From contig OX365944.1 in assembly GCA_947247005.1 (NCBI GenBank), forward strand, positions 5,158,501 through 5,222,500: a stretch of 64,000 bases of DNA. Direction: 5' to 3'. The translations under genes were made by a program, and so were the position numbers. Of the stretch, positions 26,301 to 33,920 are shown piece by piece. The notes beneath the pieces were generated by a model. The model was not told the origin of the DNA, did not search any database, and was given only the letters and a program-made list of their open reading frames with translations. The number at the start of each line of letters is the position of its first letter. Within the stretch, counting starts at the first letter, position 1. Source of the stretch: Spisula solida. Taxonomy: Eukaryota; Mollusca; Bivalvia; Venerida; Mactridae.

Positions 26301-29300
26301 GCTTTATATGCTACCCAATACTGCTTGGGTCTGCCATTAATTTTATTGCTCTATAGGGGTATGTAACACATCCTTTCCCAGATCCAAAGGATAGCATAGC
26401 AATTTATGACCTAAAAGGGTTACCTAATACTGTTGGAAGCATGGCAATGGTTATTCCTGAATTTATAAGGATTATACATTACCTGTCAAGCCATGCCTGG
26501 TTGAATATTGCCTGAAAGTGTCATTCCTTACTTCATTTGATATACAATACTACTGGACGCAGCCATTTGTAAATATACAGGGTTTCCAACAGTACATTTG
26601 ACATTTAAAGTTAAAACGTTACCGAGTTTTGCAGGGCCACTTTCAGAATTTCAGCCGTTCAGCCACCCTTTGACATTCATTGGGCTACCTAAGGATACTT
26701 GCGTGTATGTCTCCCTGTGGAGACTAGTTCTCCTCTGGTATGTATGCGCCAAAATCGAGATATGGCGTCCAGAAATATCGAATATGCACAGCATCACAAG
26801 TACCAATTCACACCTTCGTCGAGTGGGCATTGTGGGTTATTCTTGCTCAGAGAAATTGAGCAATGGTGCAGAGTGGGATCGAACCCGGGACGTCTCGATC
26901 CCAAAGCGTGCACCATACCTCTAGACTATTCCTTTCTTTAATTGGTACCCAACGTAGTTTTGAACTGCTCTTTGTTGCTCTGTGGGGTACTAATTATATA
27001 ATACACACTTTATTAACTTTATGGGGTACTACTGACTGTCATTGATATGTATGATCCACTGACCAAAAACGTATAGATTATAGGCCAAGGTCATTTATAG
27101 AGTTGTTTGTCTGGTCGAAGGCCAGTGGTATGATCGTATGGATTAGTAACCTTGTACTGCTGTGACCAGCCATTCCTTGATCTATTTGGGATGTTCTGAC
27201 TACCTGGCACAGTTTCGCATTGTTTCTGTGATGTCTTAAACTGTCATTCGAGACTTTATATGGCATTAAACACTGCATAGAATAGCCTTACTATGCTCTA
27301 TATGATACCTAACACTGCTGTGAACAGGTGTTCCTGGTTCTATGAGGGTGACAAAACACTACCTGTTATACCAGTAGTCGATCATTCCTAACGGGATAGG
27401 ATATCAACTACTGCGCATGATGCTGCTATTGATTTATTAGTTTTGGGTACTCAGCACTATGGAGAAGTCATTACTGGCTCTATTAAAATCTATGTTTGGC
27501 TTGCACAGCATCATCTCCTGGTCTATAGGGGATAACACATACTAGTTCTGTTGGGCATAGCTTGTAATAGTTGCTATTATGTAACTTACACACAGCTAGA
27601 ATAGTCATTTCTATGACCTGGAATACATAGCATATAAAGAACATGTTGCACTGATTTACGATGAAATAAAACTATAAAAGACTGTGTAGTCTTCCACCTC
27701 GAATTCGCCCCTTTTTAGCTCACCTGTCACAAAGTGACAGAGTGAGCTTTTGTGATCACACTTCGTCCGTCGTCCGTCCGTCCGTCTGTCCGTCCGTCCG
27801 TCCGTCAACAATTGGGTTGTGTCCTCTCTAGAGGTCACAATTTTGGCCTAATCTTTATGAAACTTGGTCACAATGATCATCTCAACAAAATCTAGGTCAA
27901 GTTCGATATTGGGTCATCTGAGGTCAAAAACTAGCTCACTAGGTCAAATTATAGAAAAACCTTGTTTTAAACCTTTCAACATGTAGTCTTCATGGTCACT
28001 AAACTCTGCTGTAACTCTCTATGCTCTATACATACAAGTAAACTTTCATCAACCAATGAAAATGTGTATCAGGGTTCACAGCAGTTTTGTAAAGGTCAAA
28101 TATCAAAATATTCTAGTATTTAAAGCAGGGTGTGAATTGTAACGGTTAAGTGGAAATCAAAGCGCTGTAGGGAGCGTAGACATTATCCTGAGGGTCATGG
28201 GTTCAAACCCCACTGGAACCATAATTTTTATTTTTTTATTTTTATTTTTTTTTGAGTGTTTAGGTATTGTTTTGTCTGTAAAGCATTTATTTGTACATTT
28301 TCCTGATGGTCGTGGGTTCAACCCCCACTGGAACCATAATTTTTTATTTTTTTATTTTTTTTGAGTGTTTAGGTATTGTTTTGTCTTTATAACATGTATA
28401 TGTACATTTTCCTGATGGTCGTGGGTTCAACCCCCACTGGAACCATGATTTTTTATTTTTTTATTTTTTTTGAGTGTTTAGGTATTGTTTTGTCTGTAAA
28501 GCATTTATTTGTACATTTTCCTGGTGCTCGTGGGTTCAACCCCCACTGGAACCATAATTTTTTTTTTTTTTTTTTTTTTTAAGTGTTTAGGTATTGTTTT
28601 GTCTGTAAAGCATTTATTTGTACATTTTCCTGATGGTCGTGGGTTCAACCCCCACTGGAACCATAATTTTTTTTTTTTTTTTTGAGTGTTTAGGTATTGT
28701 TTTGTCTTTATAGCATGTATTTGTACAGTTATATGGAGGAAATATATTCCAAAATATTTTGTTTAAAATATAGGTCAAATCATAGAAAAACCTTGTGTAG
28801 TCAGTCACCAGAGGTTACAATTTCAACCTAATCTTTATGAAACTTTGTCACAATGATCCTATCAACAAAATCTAGGCCAAGTTCGATTTTTTGGTCATCT
28901 GGCGTCAAAAACAAGGTCACAATGTCAATTGACATTTTCCTGAGGGTCGTGGGTTCAAACCCCACTGGAACCATAATTATTTTTTTAAGTGTTCAGGTAT
29001 TGTTCTGTCTTTATAGCATGTATTTGTACAGTTATATGGAGGAAATATTTTGTTTAAATTATGGGTCAGATCAAAGAAAAACCCTGTGTAGTCACCAGAG
29101 GTTACAATTTCCACTTAATCTTTATGAAATTTGGTCCTAATAATCATCTCAACACAATCTAGGTTAAGTTTGATATTAATTAAGTCATCTGGGGTCAAAC
29201 GCTAGGTCACATGGTCAAATCATACAAAAACTTGCAATAGAGGCTGAATTTCCTTAAATTTTATTCAGAAAATGTGTAGGATCACCATAGGGGTGTGCAT

Positions 29301-32300
29301 GCACAAGTACGACAGGTGAGCGACCTAGGGCCCTTTGGGCCCTCTTGTCTTTATATTTTGAAGTTACAATGTATACCCCAAATTATCACATTTGCACAAT
29401 AGCCAAACTTAAGACGTTTGATATAAAAACTGTAAAGTTATTAACACCAGTCATATTGATTAATCACAGAGAAAAGATACATGCCATTGTACCCGGTCTA
29501 CCTATTCCAAAAAAATGCAGTTTTCCTCCATACATGTACTATTTAATGTTTTACCCCAGAAATACCACATTTTGTACCATAGCTTAGTTTAAGATGATTG
29601 ATATCTTAATGGCAAGTCACTATAAAATTACCACAGCGATTATTTACAAAATATAATGGCCAGTAACGTTATTTTTCACCGATTCCGAAAATGCACTTTT
29701 TAACGTTTTACCCCCAAAATACCACCTTTTTTACCATAGCCTAGCTCAAAGTGTTTAATATCTTCATCACAAGGCACTATAAAACTATCACAGCGATTAT
29801 TTACCAAATATAATGGCTAATGACGTTATAGTCCACCGATTCCGAAAATTCGCCTTTTCCATGCACTTTTTAACGTTTTACCCCAAAATACCCCCTTTTG
29901 CATAAATGCACGGCAGTAAAATTTTGCAGTCTTCAACTGCAACGTAATAACTACATATAAATGTGATTTCTTATAAAATATGTTAAAAAATAACAATGTA
30001 GTTCACCGATTCCAAAAATTCGCAGTTTCGTTTATATTTTGGAACTTTTACCCCAATTATCTCAAAATGCTTAAGGGTGACACAATGTCACCCGTCAGAA
30101 ATTCTATTCGAAAGGTCTTGTCTACTGAAATCAGCAAAGAAAAAAACTTTATACTCCAATGCAAGGTATATTGGGTTTGGGGCCAGACTAACATGCTTAT
30201 TATTTTTTCCGACGGTTAAATGAATATATGTTACATTGTGAATAAACATAAGAAATGCCATCATTGCTTTCAGATGCCTGGCATATTGATCGAATCTTTT
30301 GTTTACAATTAAAATGTTGTGTAAGCGAAACCGGTAAGGGCTAAAAGCCATACTTACGGAGCTGATCCCGTACTGTACTAGTTTGAAAACGAGGCTATAA
30401 GCTCATCCCTCTCGTAAACACTTGATCTTTCAACATTTTAGTCGCACATATGTATTAGTTCATGTTTAAACTGATGTAGCATGAATTTTGACTGGTAAGG
30501 AACTTTGTCAGAATTGTTGGCACCTGTTGTGTCGACATTCGGATATGTCGACATAATTTTGACGGTCCCAAAAATGTCGACATAACGAGTGTCAACTGTA
30601 TTTGTACTTTCTGATTCAGGTTGTTGACTGGTTATGATTTGTCGGATATATTTGTACTTTCTGATTCAGGTTGTGGACTGGTTATGATTTGTCTGATATA
30701 TTTGTACTTTCTGATTCAGATAGTGGACTGGTTATGTTATGTCTGATATATTTGTACTTTCTGATTCAGATTGTGGACTGGTTATGTTTTGTTTGATATA
30801 CACATGTATTTGTACTTTCTGATTCAGGTTGTGGACTGGTTATGTTTTGTCTGATATAGATGTACTTTCTGATTCAGGTTGTTGACTGGTTATGATTTGT
30901 CTGATATATTTATACTTTCTGATTCAGGTTGTGGACTGGTTATGTTTTGTCTGATATATTTGTACTTTCTGATTCAGGTTGTGGACTGGTTATGTTTTGT
31001 CGGATATATTTGTAATTTCTGATTCAGGTTGTTGACTGGTTATGATTTGTCGGATATATTTGTGCTTTCTGATTCAGGTTGTTGACTGGTTATGTTTAGT
31101 GTTAGATGCTCACATTACACAATTTGTGTTGTCGCCAGATTCTCACATGTGTATTCTCAAATTGAAGTCTGTGGTAAATAACCAGGTAAGTGACCAGTGT
31201 TACACTAACATTTTGGGAATGATACCTAGGGTGTTATTCACAAAGCATCTTAAGGGAAAACTTAGAATTTTCTTAAAATCTTTAAATTTCCTCAAGTGTA
31301 TGATCAGCTAAACAGAAAAATCAAGATTATCATTTGTATGCCCCCGTATCGATAGATCGGGAGGCATATAGCGATTCACCTGCCGTTCATTCGTTTGTCT
31401 GTCCGTCCGGTTAACCCAAATTGACCGTTTCTTCTAGCATTGATATGGCTTGCTACAAAGCTTTCATACTTGCATGGATGTTGTATATGAACACTCTCCA
31501 CACGCCTGTTTCACCTAACCCCATTTTGACTTTCACCTTGACCTAATTTTGGACTTAGACTTATTTATGAACAAGGCTTCCACAGGGGGCATAAGGGTTT
31601 ATTGAACGCAGTCTTGTTTTACAATGTTTAGAAGCATTATGTATAGCGCTTCAAGAATCATAAAGAAAACATTGGTTACTCATAGTTTCATGGGACATAT
31701 GTGCAGTTTAATTTTTTGAACTTTTTCAAAATATTTAAGTTTTCCCTTAGGATGCTTTGTGGTTATCAGTCCTGGCCCCATTATTCACAAACTGAGCAGT
31801 TCCAAGAATGATTTTGAGATTTTGTCCAGTTTGCCCAGTACTGCAGTCAAATTAAAGTGGACAGGGACATATTCTGGGTTGTCGGGGTCCTACAAAAGTA
31901 GTTCACCAATATCGTAACAAAATACTTACAATAAATTGTTCGAGTTTTGTTGATCGAAATTTTCTATGTGCGATAGCCACTTGTGATGTCATAGATCGTG
32001 TGGTTGCGCACCATGGTATTGCTCCCTTATTAGCTGCTCAGTCTGTAGGGGTAATGTAAAATCTCTATCTCCTTGATAATGATGGAAATAAGCCTAACGC
32101 CTCGTCATTGTATGAATAAGAAGACTGATGAGCCCTTATGGCTGCCAAAGGCTGCCTTGTTTACTATTTCTGAATTTGATGCAGATTGTTTGTAGATTTT
32201 TTGACTGATTTTTTTGTCCAAAAGTTCTACTTATACTATAAATAAAGTGTGCTGCCTGTTATGCCTCCCACATGCCAAATACTGTAAAACTATAATTTTC

Positions 32301-32795
32301 ATGAGGGACGAATTTTTGTCGATTTCATGAACTCGACCATGAACTATAATCCCTGCAATTAATTATCCTCCTGATACAGACCAAGGGGTTCCCTCGTCAT
32401 ATTTTTTAATCCATGAATTTATGACCCAACGAAAATGTATTTTACCAAAATCCACGAAATTTGATGTCCACGAAAAAACGTGATTTTACAGTTTTATAGT
32501 ATAGTGTTGCAGACAGTTGGATTTCAATGAAACTTCACATGAATACTTGGTACCCAGCCTAAATGTACCATTGTCAGAAATTTTAGGTTGTATTATTACT
32601 GCTTGATGGAGATATGTTTTTGAGTCAAAGACATTTCTAGTTTAAATATGTGTTGTGTGTTTCTATTTTTAGATGACCTTCTTTGATGGTCTGATTACCT
32701 TAGAGGCGTTGTTAGAGCAATTTAAAGCCCGAAGTTTAGTACCGCGGGAAAAGAAAATGGGACAATATTGCATTGAAGTATTACATGTATACTGA
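11255..32795 (+). CDS. NOL11: Nucleolar protein 11 (NOL11), 17 exons
   Basis: NOL11 is a nucleolar component of the small-subunit processome (t-UTP side). It partners UTP4/cirhin and is needed for pre-rRNA transcription and 18S processing. Coding exons: 11255-11386, 12108-12221, 12685-12741, 13640-13840, 14379-14529, 15483-15635, 16158-16240, 17053-17223, 18739-18804, 19763-19953, 21185-21310, 21731-21835, 22634-22673 (tentative), 23383-23415, 23680-23775, 31078-31185, 32673-32795. All junctions are GT-AG and the frame closes at 649 residues; human NOL11 is about 719 from memory. Identity rests on conserved blocks: 'GDNLFIPLGTTLYLYKYKC', 'LPNIPESSTC', 'VVDWLCLVLDAHIT' and the C-terminus 'GQYCIEVLHVY', matching human 'GEHLFML', 'FPDIPESVTC', '[14 protein letters not shown]' and 'GLYSIEVLELF'. 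The N-terminal half is the beta-propeller-like region; the C-terminal half is helical. The start is the only ATG before the conserved N-terminus. Odd features are two splice-acceptor arrays (exons 11 and 15) and a 6.7 kb transposon in the intron before exon 15. Confidence 0.92.
11495..11540. repeat. Near-perfect 19-bp-arm palindrome in NOL11 intron 1
   Basis: 'TATACCTCACGCATGTGAT' and its complement face each other with one mismatch. It is probably a tiny foldback MITE. The motif is not seen elsewhere in the window. Confidence 0.75.
11609..11698 (+). repeat. Two-copy 45-bp tandem duplication
   Basis: The unit begins 'ctgtcaagtttttgt' and contains 'atggatggggccctcaaaat'. The two copies differ by one base near the middle, so the duplication is recent. 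Confidence 0.9.
12108..12221 (+). CDS. NOL11: NOL11 exon 2
   Basis: Residues 45-82, 'LSDQKSVKSWSLWHG' onward, aligning with human 'SDQKPLGSWSVKQG'. Acceptor TTCCAG, donor CAG|GTAAGT, phase 0 at both ends. Confidence 0.93.
12685..12741 (+). CDS. NOL11: NOL11 exon 3
   Basis: Residues 83-101, 'DVRLWGKDTNDFDKSKKKH'. This is a propeller-strand motif matching human 'VLRIWNNEDVNLDK'. Acceptor TTTCAG, donor CAT|GTATGT, phase 0. Confidence 0.9.
13640..13840 (+). CDS. NOL11: NOL11 exon 4
   Basis: Residues 102-168, including 'CSPLVLFMNGKIDFLD', which matches human 'TEPLVLFKEG'. Acceptor TTGCAG, donor AAG|GTAAAG, phase 0. Confidence 0.93.
13845..14090 (+). repeat. Bivalve-type dispersed repeat in intron 4
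   Basis: Begins 'tttatgccccacccccatg' and contains 'gtcaatctgtctgtcagt' and 'ggtcaaaggtcatgtcac'. Related text occurs at 19190-19440 and 31337-31620, all in NOL11 introns. No coding capacity. Confidence 0.55.
14379..14529 (+). CDS. NOL11: NOL11 exon 5
   Basis: Residues 169-218 plus one base, 'KTVKMYINRYDSDRLIWNH' onward. Acceptor TTTCAG, donor TTT|GTAAGT, ends in phase 1. Confidence 0.88.
14605..14960 (-). repeat. Family A dispersed repeat in intron 5
   Basis: Minus-strand copy carrying the family A landmarks 'gataatattaagttgggcag', 'cagccaagcacagaaa' and 'ccgcccaagtcccagctg'. It has no attached family B half. Confidence 0.75.
15483..15635 (+). CDS. NOL11: NOL11 exon 6
   Basis: Residues 219-269. 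The 'ITALHDLHIAVSGLEKDKK' block corresponds to human 'VALTALDQDHVAVLGS'. Phase 1 at both ends; acceptor ATACAG, donor AAG|GTAGTT. Confidence 0.88.
16158..16240 (+). CDS. NOL11: NOL11 exon 7
   Basis: Residues 270-297, 'ESLCIYDTKFGLVKSWQSL', matching human 'ECLSVWNIKFQTLQTSKEL'. Enters in phase 1 and ends in phase 0 at CAG|GTACTG. Confidence 0.9.
16760..17005 (+). mobile_element. Family B element with TACCGGTTT termini
   Basis: The ends are 'CCCCTACCGGTTTTTGACCG' and 'CAAACCGGTAGGGGAC', a 14-bp inverted repeat. The inside has a CCGT microsatellite and 'gtggttgctatggcaacag'. Copies also occur at 33921-34530, 36005-36256, 4435-4605 and 59549-59680. It is non-coding and sits in intron 7 immediately before exon 8. 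Confidence 0.75.
17053..17223 (+). CDS. NOL11: NOL11 exon 8
   Basis: Residues 298-354, the best diagnostic block: 'LGDNLFIPLGTTLYLYKYKC' then 'STVSSLLGSVKHT', against human 'GEHLFMLHGKSLTVIPYKC' and 'SSLAGALGKLKHS'. Acceptor TTACAG, donor AAG|GTATGC, phase 0. Confidence 0.95.
17965..18420 (+). repeat. Diverged tandem repeat, about 120-170 bp units, in intron 8
   Basis: 'cataactttgtcacc', 'aagaaccataactctacc' and 'gaattatttccctttgattg' recur three to four times with drift. A related start occurs near 17965 ('gtccggagcataactttgtc'). Confidence 0.65.
18556..18633. repeat. Inverted repeat ATGCCTGCCTGC
   Basis: A 12-bp perfect stem, ATGCCTGCCTGC / GCAGGCAGGCAT, encloses about 54 bases that contain two 'ggtgaca' motifs. 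Probably a small foldback repeat in intron 8. Confidence 0.65.
18739..18804 (+). CDS. NOL11: NOL11 exon 9
   Basis: Residues 355-376, 'NSGGAQPGKLEKIFADILK'. Acceptor TTACAG, donor CTG|GTAAGA, phase 0. Conservation is low here, as expected for the linker between the two halves of the protein. Confidence 0.82.
19190..19440 (+). repeat. Dispersed repeat in intron 9
   Basis: Contains 'gtccgtcagtcagtctgtag', 'aataactcaagaactcta' and 'gaggtcaaaggtcgacc', related to the repeat at 13845-14090. Confidence 0.5.
19763..19953 (+). CDS. NOL11: NOL11 exon 10
   Basis: Residues 377-439 plus two bases, starting 'SKQTYSDFQKQFHNLVTELK' and ending near 'QLINMKCIPMR'. Acceptor TTTCAG, donor GAG|GTAAGA, ends in phase 2. 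Confidence 0.88.
20541..21233 (+). repeat. 77-bp tandem array copying the exon 11 splice acceptor
   Basis: Nine units of exactly 77 bp start at 20541, 20618, 20695, 20772, 20849, 20926, 21003, 21080 and 21157. Each carries a short polypyrimidine stretch, TTTCAG (once TTTCTG, in unit 2) and about 50 bases matching the start of exon 11. The last unit runs directly into the rest of exon 11 at 21234. Because 77 is not divisible by 3, splicing to an upstream unit shifts frame and soon reaches TGA. Confidence 0.95.
21185..21310 (+). CDS. NOL11: NOL11 exon 11
   Basis: Residues 440-481, 'VISQLFDCLISRCEVMLLHS' then 'LPNIPESSTCHALSFFL', matching human 'FPDIPESVTCACLKIFL'. The start was chosen as the AG of the last 77-bp unit, because only this acceptor keeps the frame through to GTAAGT at 21311. 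Phase 2 in, phase 2 out. Confidence 0.9.
21731..21835 (+). CDS. NOL11: NOL11 exon 12
   Basis: Residues 482-516, an acidic linker ending 'EICPVSAYRAAV', which matches human 'TSCPVVQKRAALL'. Acceptor GTTGTAG; donor chosen as AT|GTATCC (phase 2), because the frame beyond it runs into the 31-bp tandem repeat. Confidence 0.8.
21848..22075 (+). repeat. 31-bp tandem array just after the exon 12 donor
   Basis: About seven units of 'caccaaaacacagtccatcc' plus 'tagttgtgtta'. It begins only about 13 bases past the proposed donor. The units are nearly identical, so the array is recent. Confidence 0.93.
22634..22673 (+). CDS. NOL11: NOL11 exon 13 (tentative 40-nt exon)
   Basis: A strong acceptor (CCCTTTTTATTATAG) and a weaker donor, AAA|GTGTCT, bound 40 nt. 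Joined in phase 2, it gives 'IWRKLQPQESFSAK' and hands over in phase 0 to 'CLRKISF'. Human has 'LHSAYSETFLLPHLKDI' here; E, F, L and I fall at matching spacing. Without it the frame between exons 12 and 14 cannot be joined. An undetected alternative exon is possible. Confidence 0.45.
23383..23415 (+). CDS. NOL11: NOL11 exon 14 (33-nt micro-exon)
   Basis: 'CLRKISFKDAL', continuous with exon 15 'KLLEYLCYLLK', matches human '[23 protein letters not shown]'. The sequence is TCTAGAG|TGT; the AG two bases earlier (exon start 23381) would need phase 1 from upstream. Donor TTG|GTAAGC. Confidence 0.78.
23680..23775 (+). CDS. NOL11: NOL11 exon 15
   Basis: Residues 542-573, 'KLLEYLCYLLKTQSSLTAEE' onward to 'TTLEQ'. 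Acceptor TCTACAG, donor CAG|GTAATA, phase 0. Confidence 0.92.
23866..23910 (+). repeat. Isolated first unit of the exon 16 acceptor array
   Basis: 'ctgattcag' followed by 'gttgtggactggttatg' reproduces the acceptor and first 17 bases of the exon at 31078. It is separated from the remaining units by the transposon at 23911-30598. It lies about 100 bases past the preceding donor, where the original acceptor may have been. Confidence 0.9.
24240..25060. repeat. Left inverted arm with internal repeats of about 165 bp
   Basis: Contains 'gacattgtgtcaccctt', and at least three diverged monomers of 'ttttggggtaaaacgtta', 'cgaattttcggaatcggtgg' and 'ccattatatttggtaaataa'. The whole arm recurs inverted at 29,500-30,180. 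Its 126-residue minus-strand frame (24165-24545) is the mirror of that at 29980-30219, which explains both. Confidence 0.88.
25918..26120 (+). mobile_element. tRNA-derived SINE
   Basis: 'gatagcctagtggtggagct' resembles a tRNA A-box region. 'ggctcaatcccaggctcaat' is a B-box-like region with a small internal duplication. It is nested in the centre of the large transposon. Confidence 0.55.
26600..26935 (-). mobile_element. SINE of about 330 bp, copy 1
   Basis: Homologous along its length to 44160-44510: both have 'cagccgttcagccaccc', a 'gggctacctatgga'-like stretch, 'tcgagtgg...tgtgggttat' and 'gatcgaacccggga'. On the minus strand the head reads 'gtctagaggtatggtgcacg' and 'cccgggttcgatccc', matching Pol III A and B boxes. 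Confidence 0.75.
27716..29350 (+). repeat. Family C dispersed repeat, long copy
   Basis: Begins 'agctcacctgtcacaaagtg', passes a CCGT microsatellite and repeated 'aggtcacaattttggcc' and 'atctttatgaaacttggtca' motifs, and ends 'gcgacctagggccctttggg'. Shorter relatives are at 35590-35850 and 42110-42680. It has been enlarged by the tRNA-like array at 28135-28735. Confidence 0.75.
28135..28735 (+). repeat. Tandem array of a tRNA 3'-half-like unit with T-runs
   Basis: Five or six units of about 105-120 bp. Each carries 'ggtcgtgggttcaacccccactggaacca' split by drift: a B-box-like GGTTCAA, a T-arm-like stem and a terminal CCA-like end, then a long T-run and 'gtgtttaggtattgttttgt'. A further single unit is at 28935-28990. 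The first unit has a fuller tRNA-like 5' part ('agcgctgtagggagcgtaga'). Confidence 0.85.
29500..30180. repeat. Right inverted arm
   Basis: Reverse complement of the left arm, including 'gggtgacacaatgtcaccc' and the 'ccgattccgaaaat', 'gtttacccc' monomers. The two arms could form a large stem around roughly 4.4 kb. Confidence 0.88.
30601..31077 (+). repeat. 50-bp tandem array copying the exon 16 acceptor
   Basis: 'tttgtactttctgattcag' followed by 'gttgtggactggttatg' recurs with AG at 30619, 30669, 30719, 30769, 30827, 30877, 30927, 30977, 31027 and finally the true acceptor at 31077. Spacing is 50 bp, with one 8-bp insertion. Every upstream unit reads into an in-frame TGA within 27 bases if used as an exon start. 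Confidence 0.95.
31078..31185 (+). CDS. NOL11: NOL11 exon 16
   Basis: Residues 574-609, 'VVDWLCLVLDAHITQFVLSP' onward, matching human '[20 protein letters not shown]'. The last acceptor of the array is the only one giving an open frame to CAG|GTAAGT. Phase 0 at both ends. Confidence 0.95.
31337..31620 (+). repeat. Dispersed repeat in the last intron
   Basis: 'tgcccccgtatcgatagatc', 'gtctgtccgtccggttaacc' and a closing 'ccacagggggcataaggg'. Complementary 'tgccccc' and 'gggggca' ends suggest a bounded unit. Confidence 0.55.
32280..32505. mobile_element. Foldback MITE with ACTGTAAAAC termini
   Basis: 'tactgtaaaactataatttt' near 32281 and 'gtgattttacagttttatag' near 32480 are imperfect complements. 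Internal 'tttcatgaactcg' and 'atccacgaaatttgatg' resemble the segments at 39840-40080 and 46940-47090. Confidence 0.55.
32673..32795 (+). CDS. NOL11: NOL11 exon 17 (last coding exon)
   Basis: Residues 610-649 and TGA, ending 'MGQYCIEVLHVY', equivalent to human 'RGLYSIEVLELF'. Acceptor TATTTTTAG. The natural C-terminus is therefore intact. Confidence 0.95.
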   Translation: MTFFDGLITLEALLEQFKARSLVPREKKMGQYCIEVLHVY

Positions 32796-33084
32796 ATATG
32801 TGCCTTTGATTTATATACATTTGTAAATACACTGTAACATACAAGGATCAGTATTGTGATTCTCTGTAGGCCACAAGTAAAATATTGTTTGTTTTTCCCT
32901 TCCCTACCTAACCCAAGCAAAATGTCCCCGACCCAAAATAATTTTGACCCTTCAAAAAAAAAATGTGTGTAAAAAATGTTCGGTATCAAAGCATGAATTG
33001 CAAATATTCACAAACTATTCAAAATTGATATCAATCAAAACAGTAGAACTAGTAAAGTGCATAGCCAAAACAAAAATTATTGAC

Positions 33085-33090
33085 AATAAA
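33085..33090 (+). terminator. Candidate NOL11 poly(A) signal AATAAA
   Basis: A canonical AATAAA about 290 bases after the stop codon, on the gene's strand. Its use is inferred from position only. Confidence 0.45.
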
Positions 33091-33572
33091 ATATATAAAC
33101 AAATGTTTTTATAGTCCAATACCAGAGTTACTTCCCATGTTTTCAATCACATGTTTCAGTATATTAGCAGTATATTACAGTGAACAAGGAATTTCAGTGT
33201 TTGTAGAGATATATTTCCATGCTGACCTCAAACAACATCTCAGGTGTTCCTCATCGTCAATTATTCTGGATCTGCATAGACCTGTTCATTATATAAGACA
33301 TTGATTGGGTGATCGCTCTCCACAATATTCATATTTTTGCTTCTTTGGTGATCTTTAATGGTACTTTTGAAGGGTGTCCACTTGAAGGTTGTCCACTTCC
33401 CTTTCGTTTATTTAAATCACCACTTCCTCCACACTTTCACTATTTCATCTTAGAGTTCTTTAATTTTCACAAGACTTTCATGACCATTTTGACTTAAAAA
33501 TTTTGTTTTCTCAAAATGAACGATCATACACCAATGTTGCCATAGTTAAAATGATATTGTCACTTCTATACT

Positions 33573-33790
33573 GCCGCCACATTCATTAAAAATTGAACGA
33601 GTTATAGGGGTTTTAGGTCCCCGTTTTTTGGGACACCCTGTACATACATTATGTTGCCACATGCACTAAAGATTAAATGAGTTATAGGGGTTTTATGTAG
33701 GTCCCCGTTTTTTTGGGACACCCTATACATACATTATGCTGCCACATGCATTAAAGATTAAATTTTTTTGGACACCCTGTACATAAATTA
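33573..33790 (+). repeat. Three-copy tandem repeat, about 80 bp
   Basis: 'gccacatgcattaaagatta', 'gttataggggttttaggtcc' and 'gggacaccctgtacataca' repeat three times; the third copy has a deletion. It lies in the convergent intergenic gap. Confidence 0.88.
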
Positions 33791-33920
33791 TGAATTCATT
33801 TTATATTCACTCACAGTGAGTGACTTAAATTTTCGTTGTTTTCCGTTTTGAGTACCACATGCCTCCAAACAATTTAGAAGCAATAAAAACTCAATATACA
33901 GGGTTGCTGTATGTTTGTTA

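Larger units (their letters stand above)
25500..27650 (+). repeat. Highly diverged tandem repeat, about 45-50 bp period, in the element centre
   Basis: Phrases such as 'gtacctaacactgctg', 'cattcctggttctat' and 'ggggtatgtaacac' recur irregularly throughout with drift. They look like an ancient minisatellite interrupted by SINE insertions. I cannot delimit individual units by eye. Confidence 0.5.
23911..30598. mobile_element. 6.7-kb foldback transposon with pogo/Tigger-like ends
   Basis: The left end CAGTTGAAACTCGTTGTGTC and right end GACATAACGAGTGTCAACTG are reverse complements with few mismatches. TA flanks both sides (23909-23910, 30599-30600). CAGTTRAMMCTCGTTATRTCGA-like termini with TA duplication are typical of the pogo/Tigger branch of Tc1/mariner. 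Repeated 'gtcgaca' sites lie just inside both ends. Long inverted arms (about 24,240-25,060 and 29,500-30,180) surround a non-coding centre. No transposase was recognised, so the element must have moved in trans. Confidence 0.8.

Noticed and set aside
24165..30219. Matching frames 'NNVVHRFQKFAVSFIFWNFY' on opposite strands
   Set aside because: They are the two arms of the foldback transposon read in mirror orientation, not a duplicated gene.
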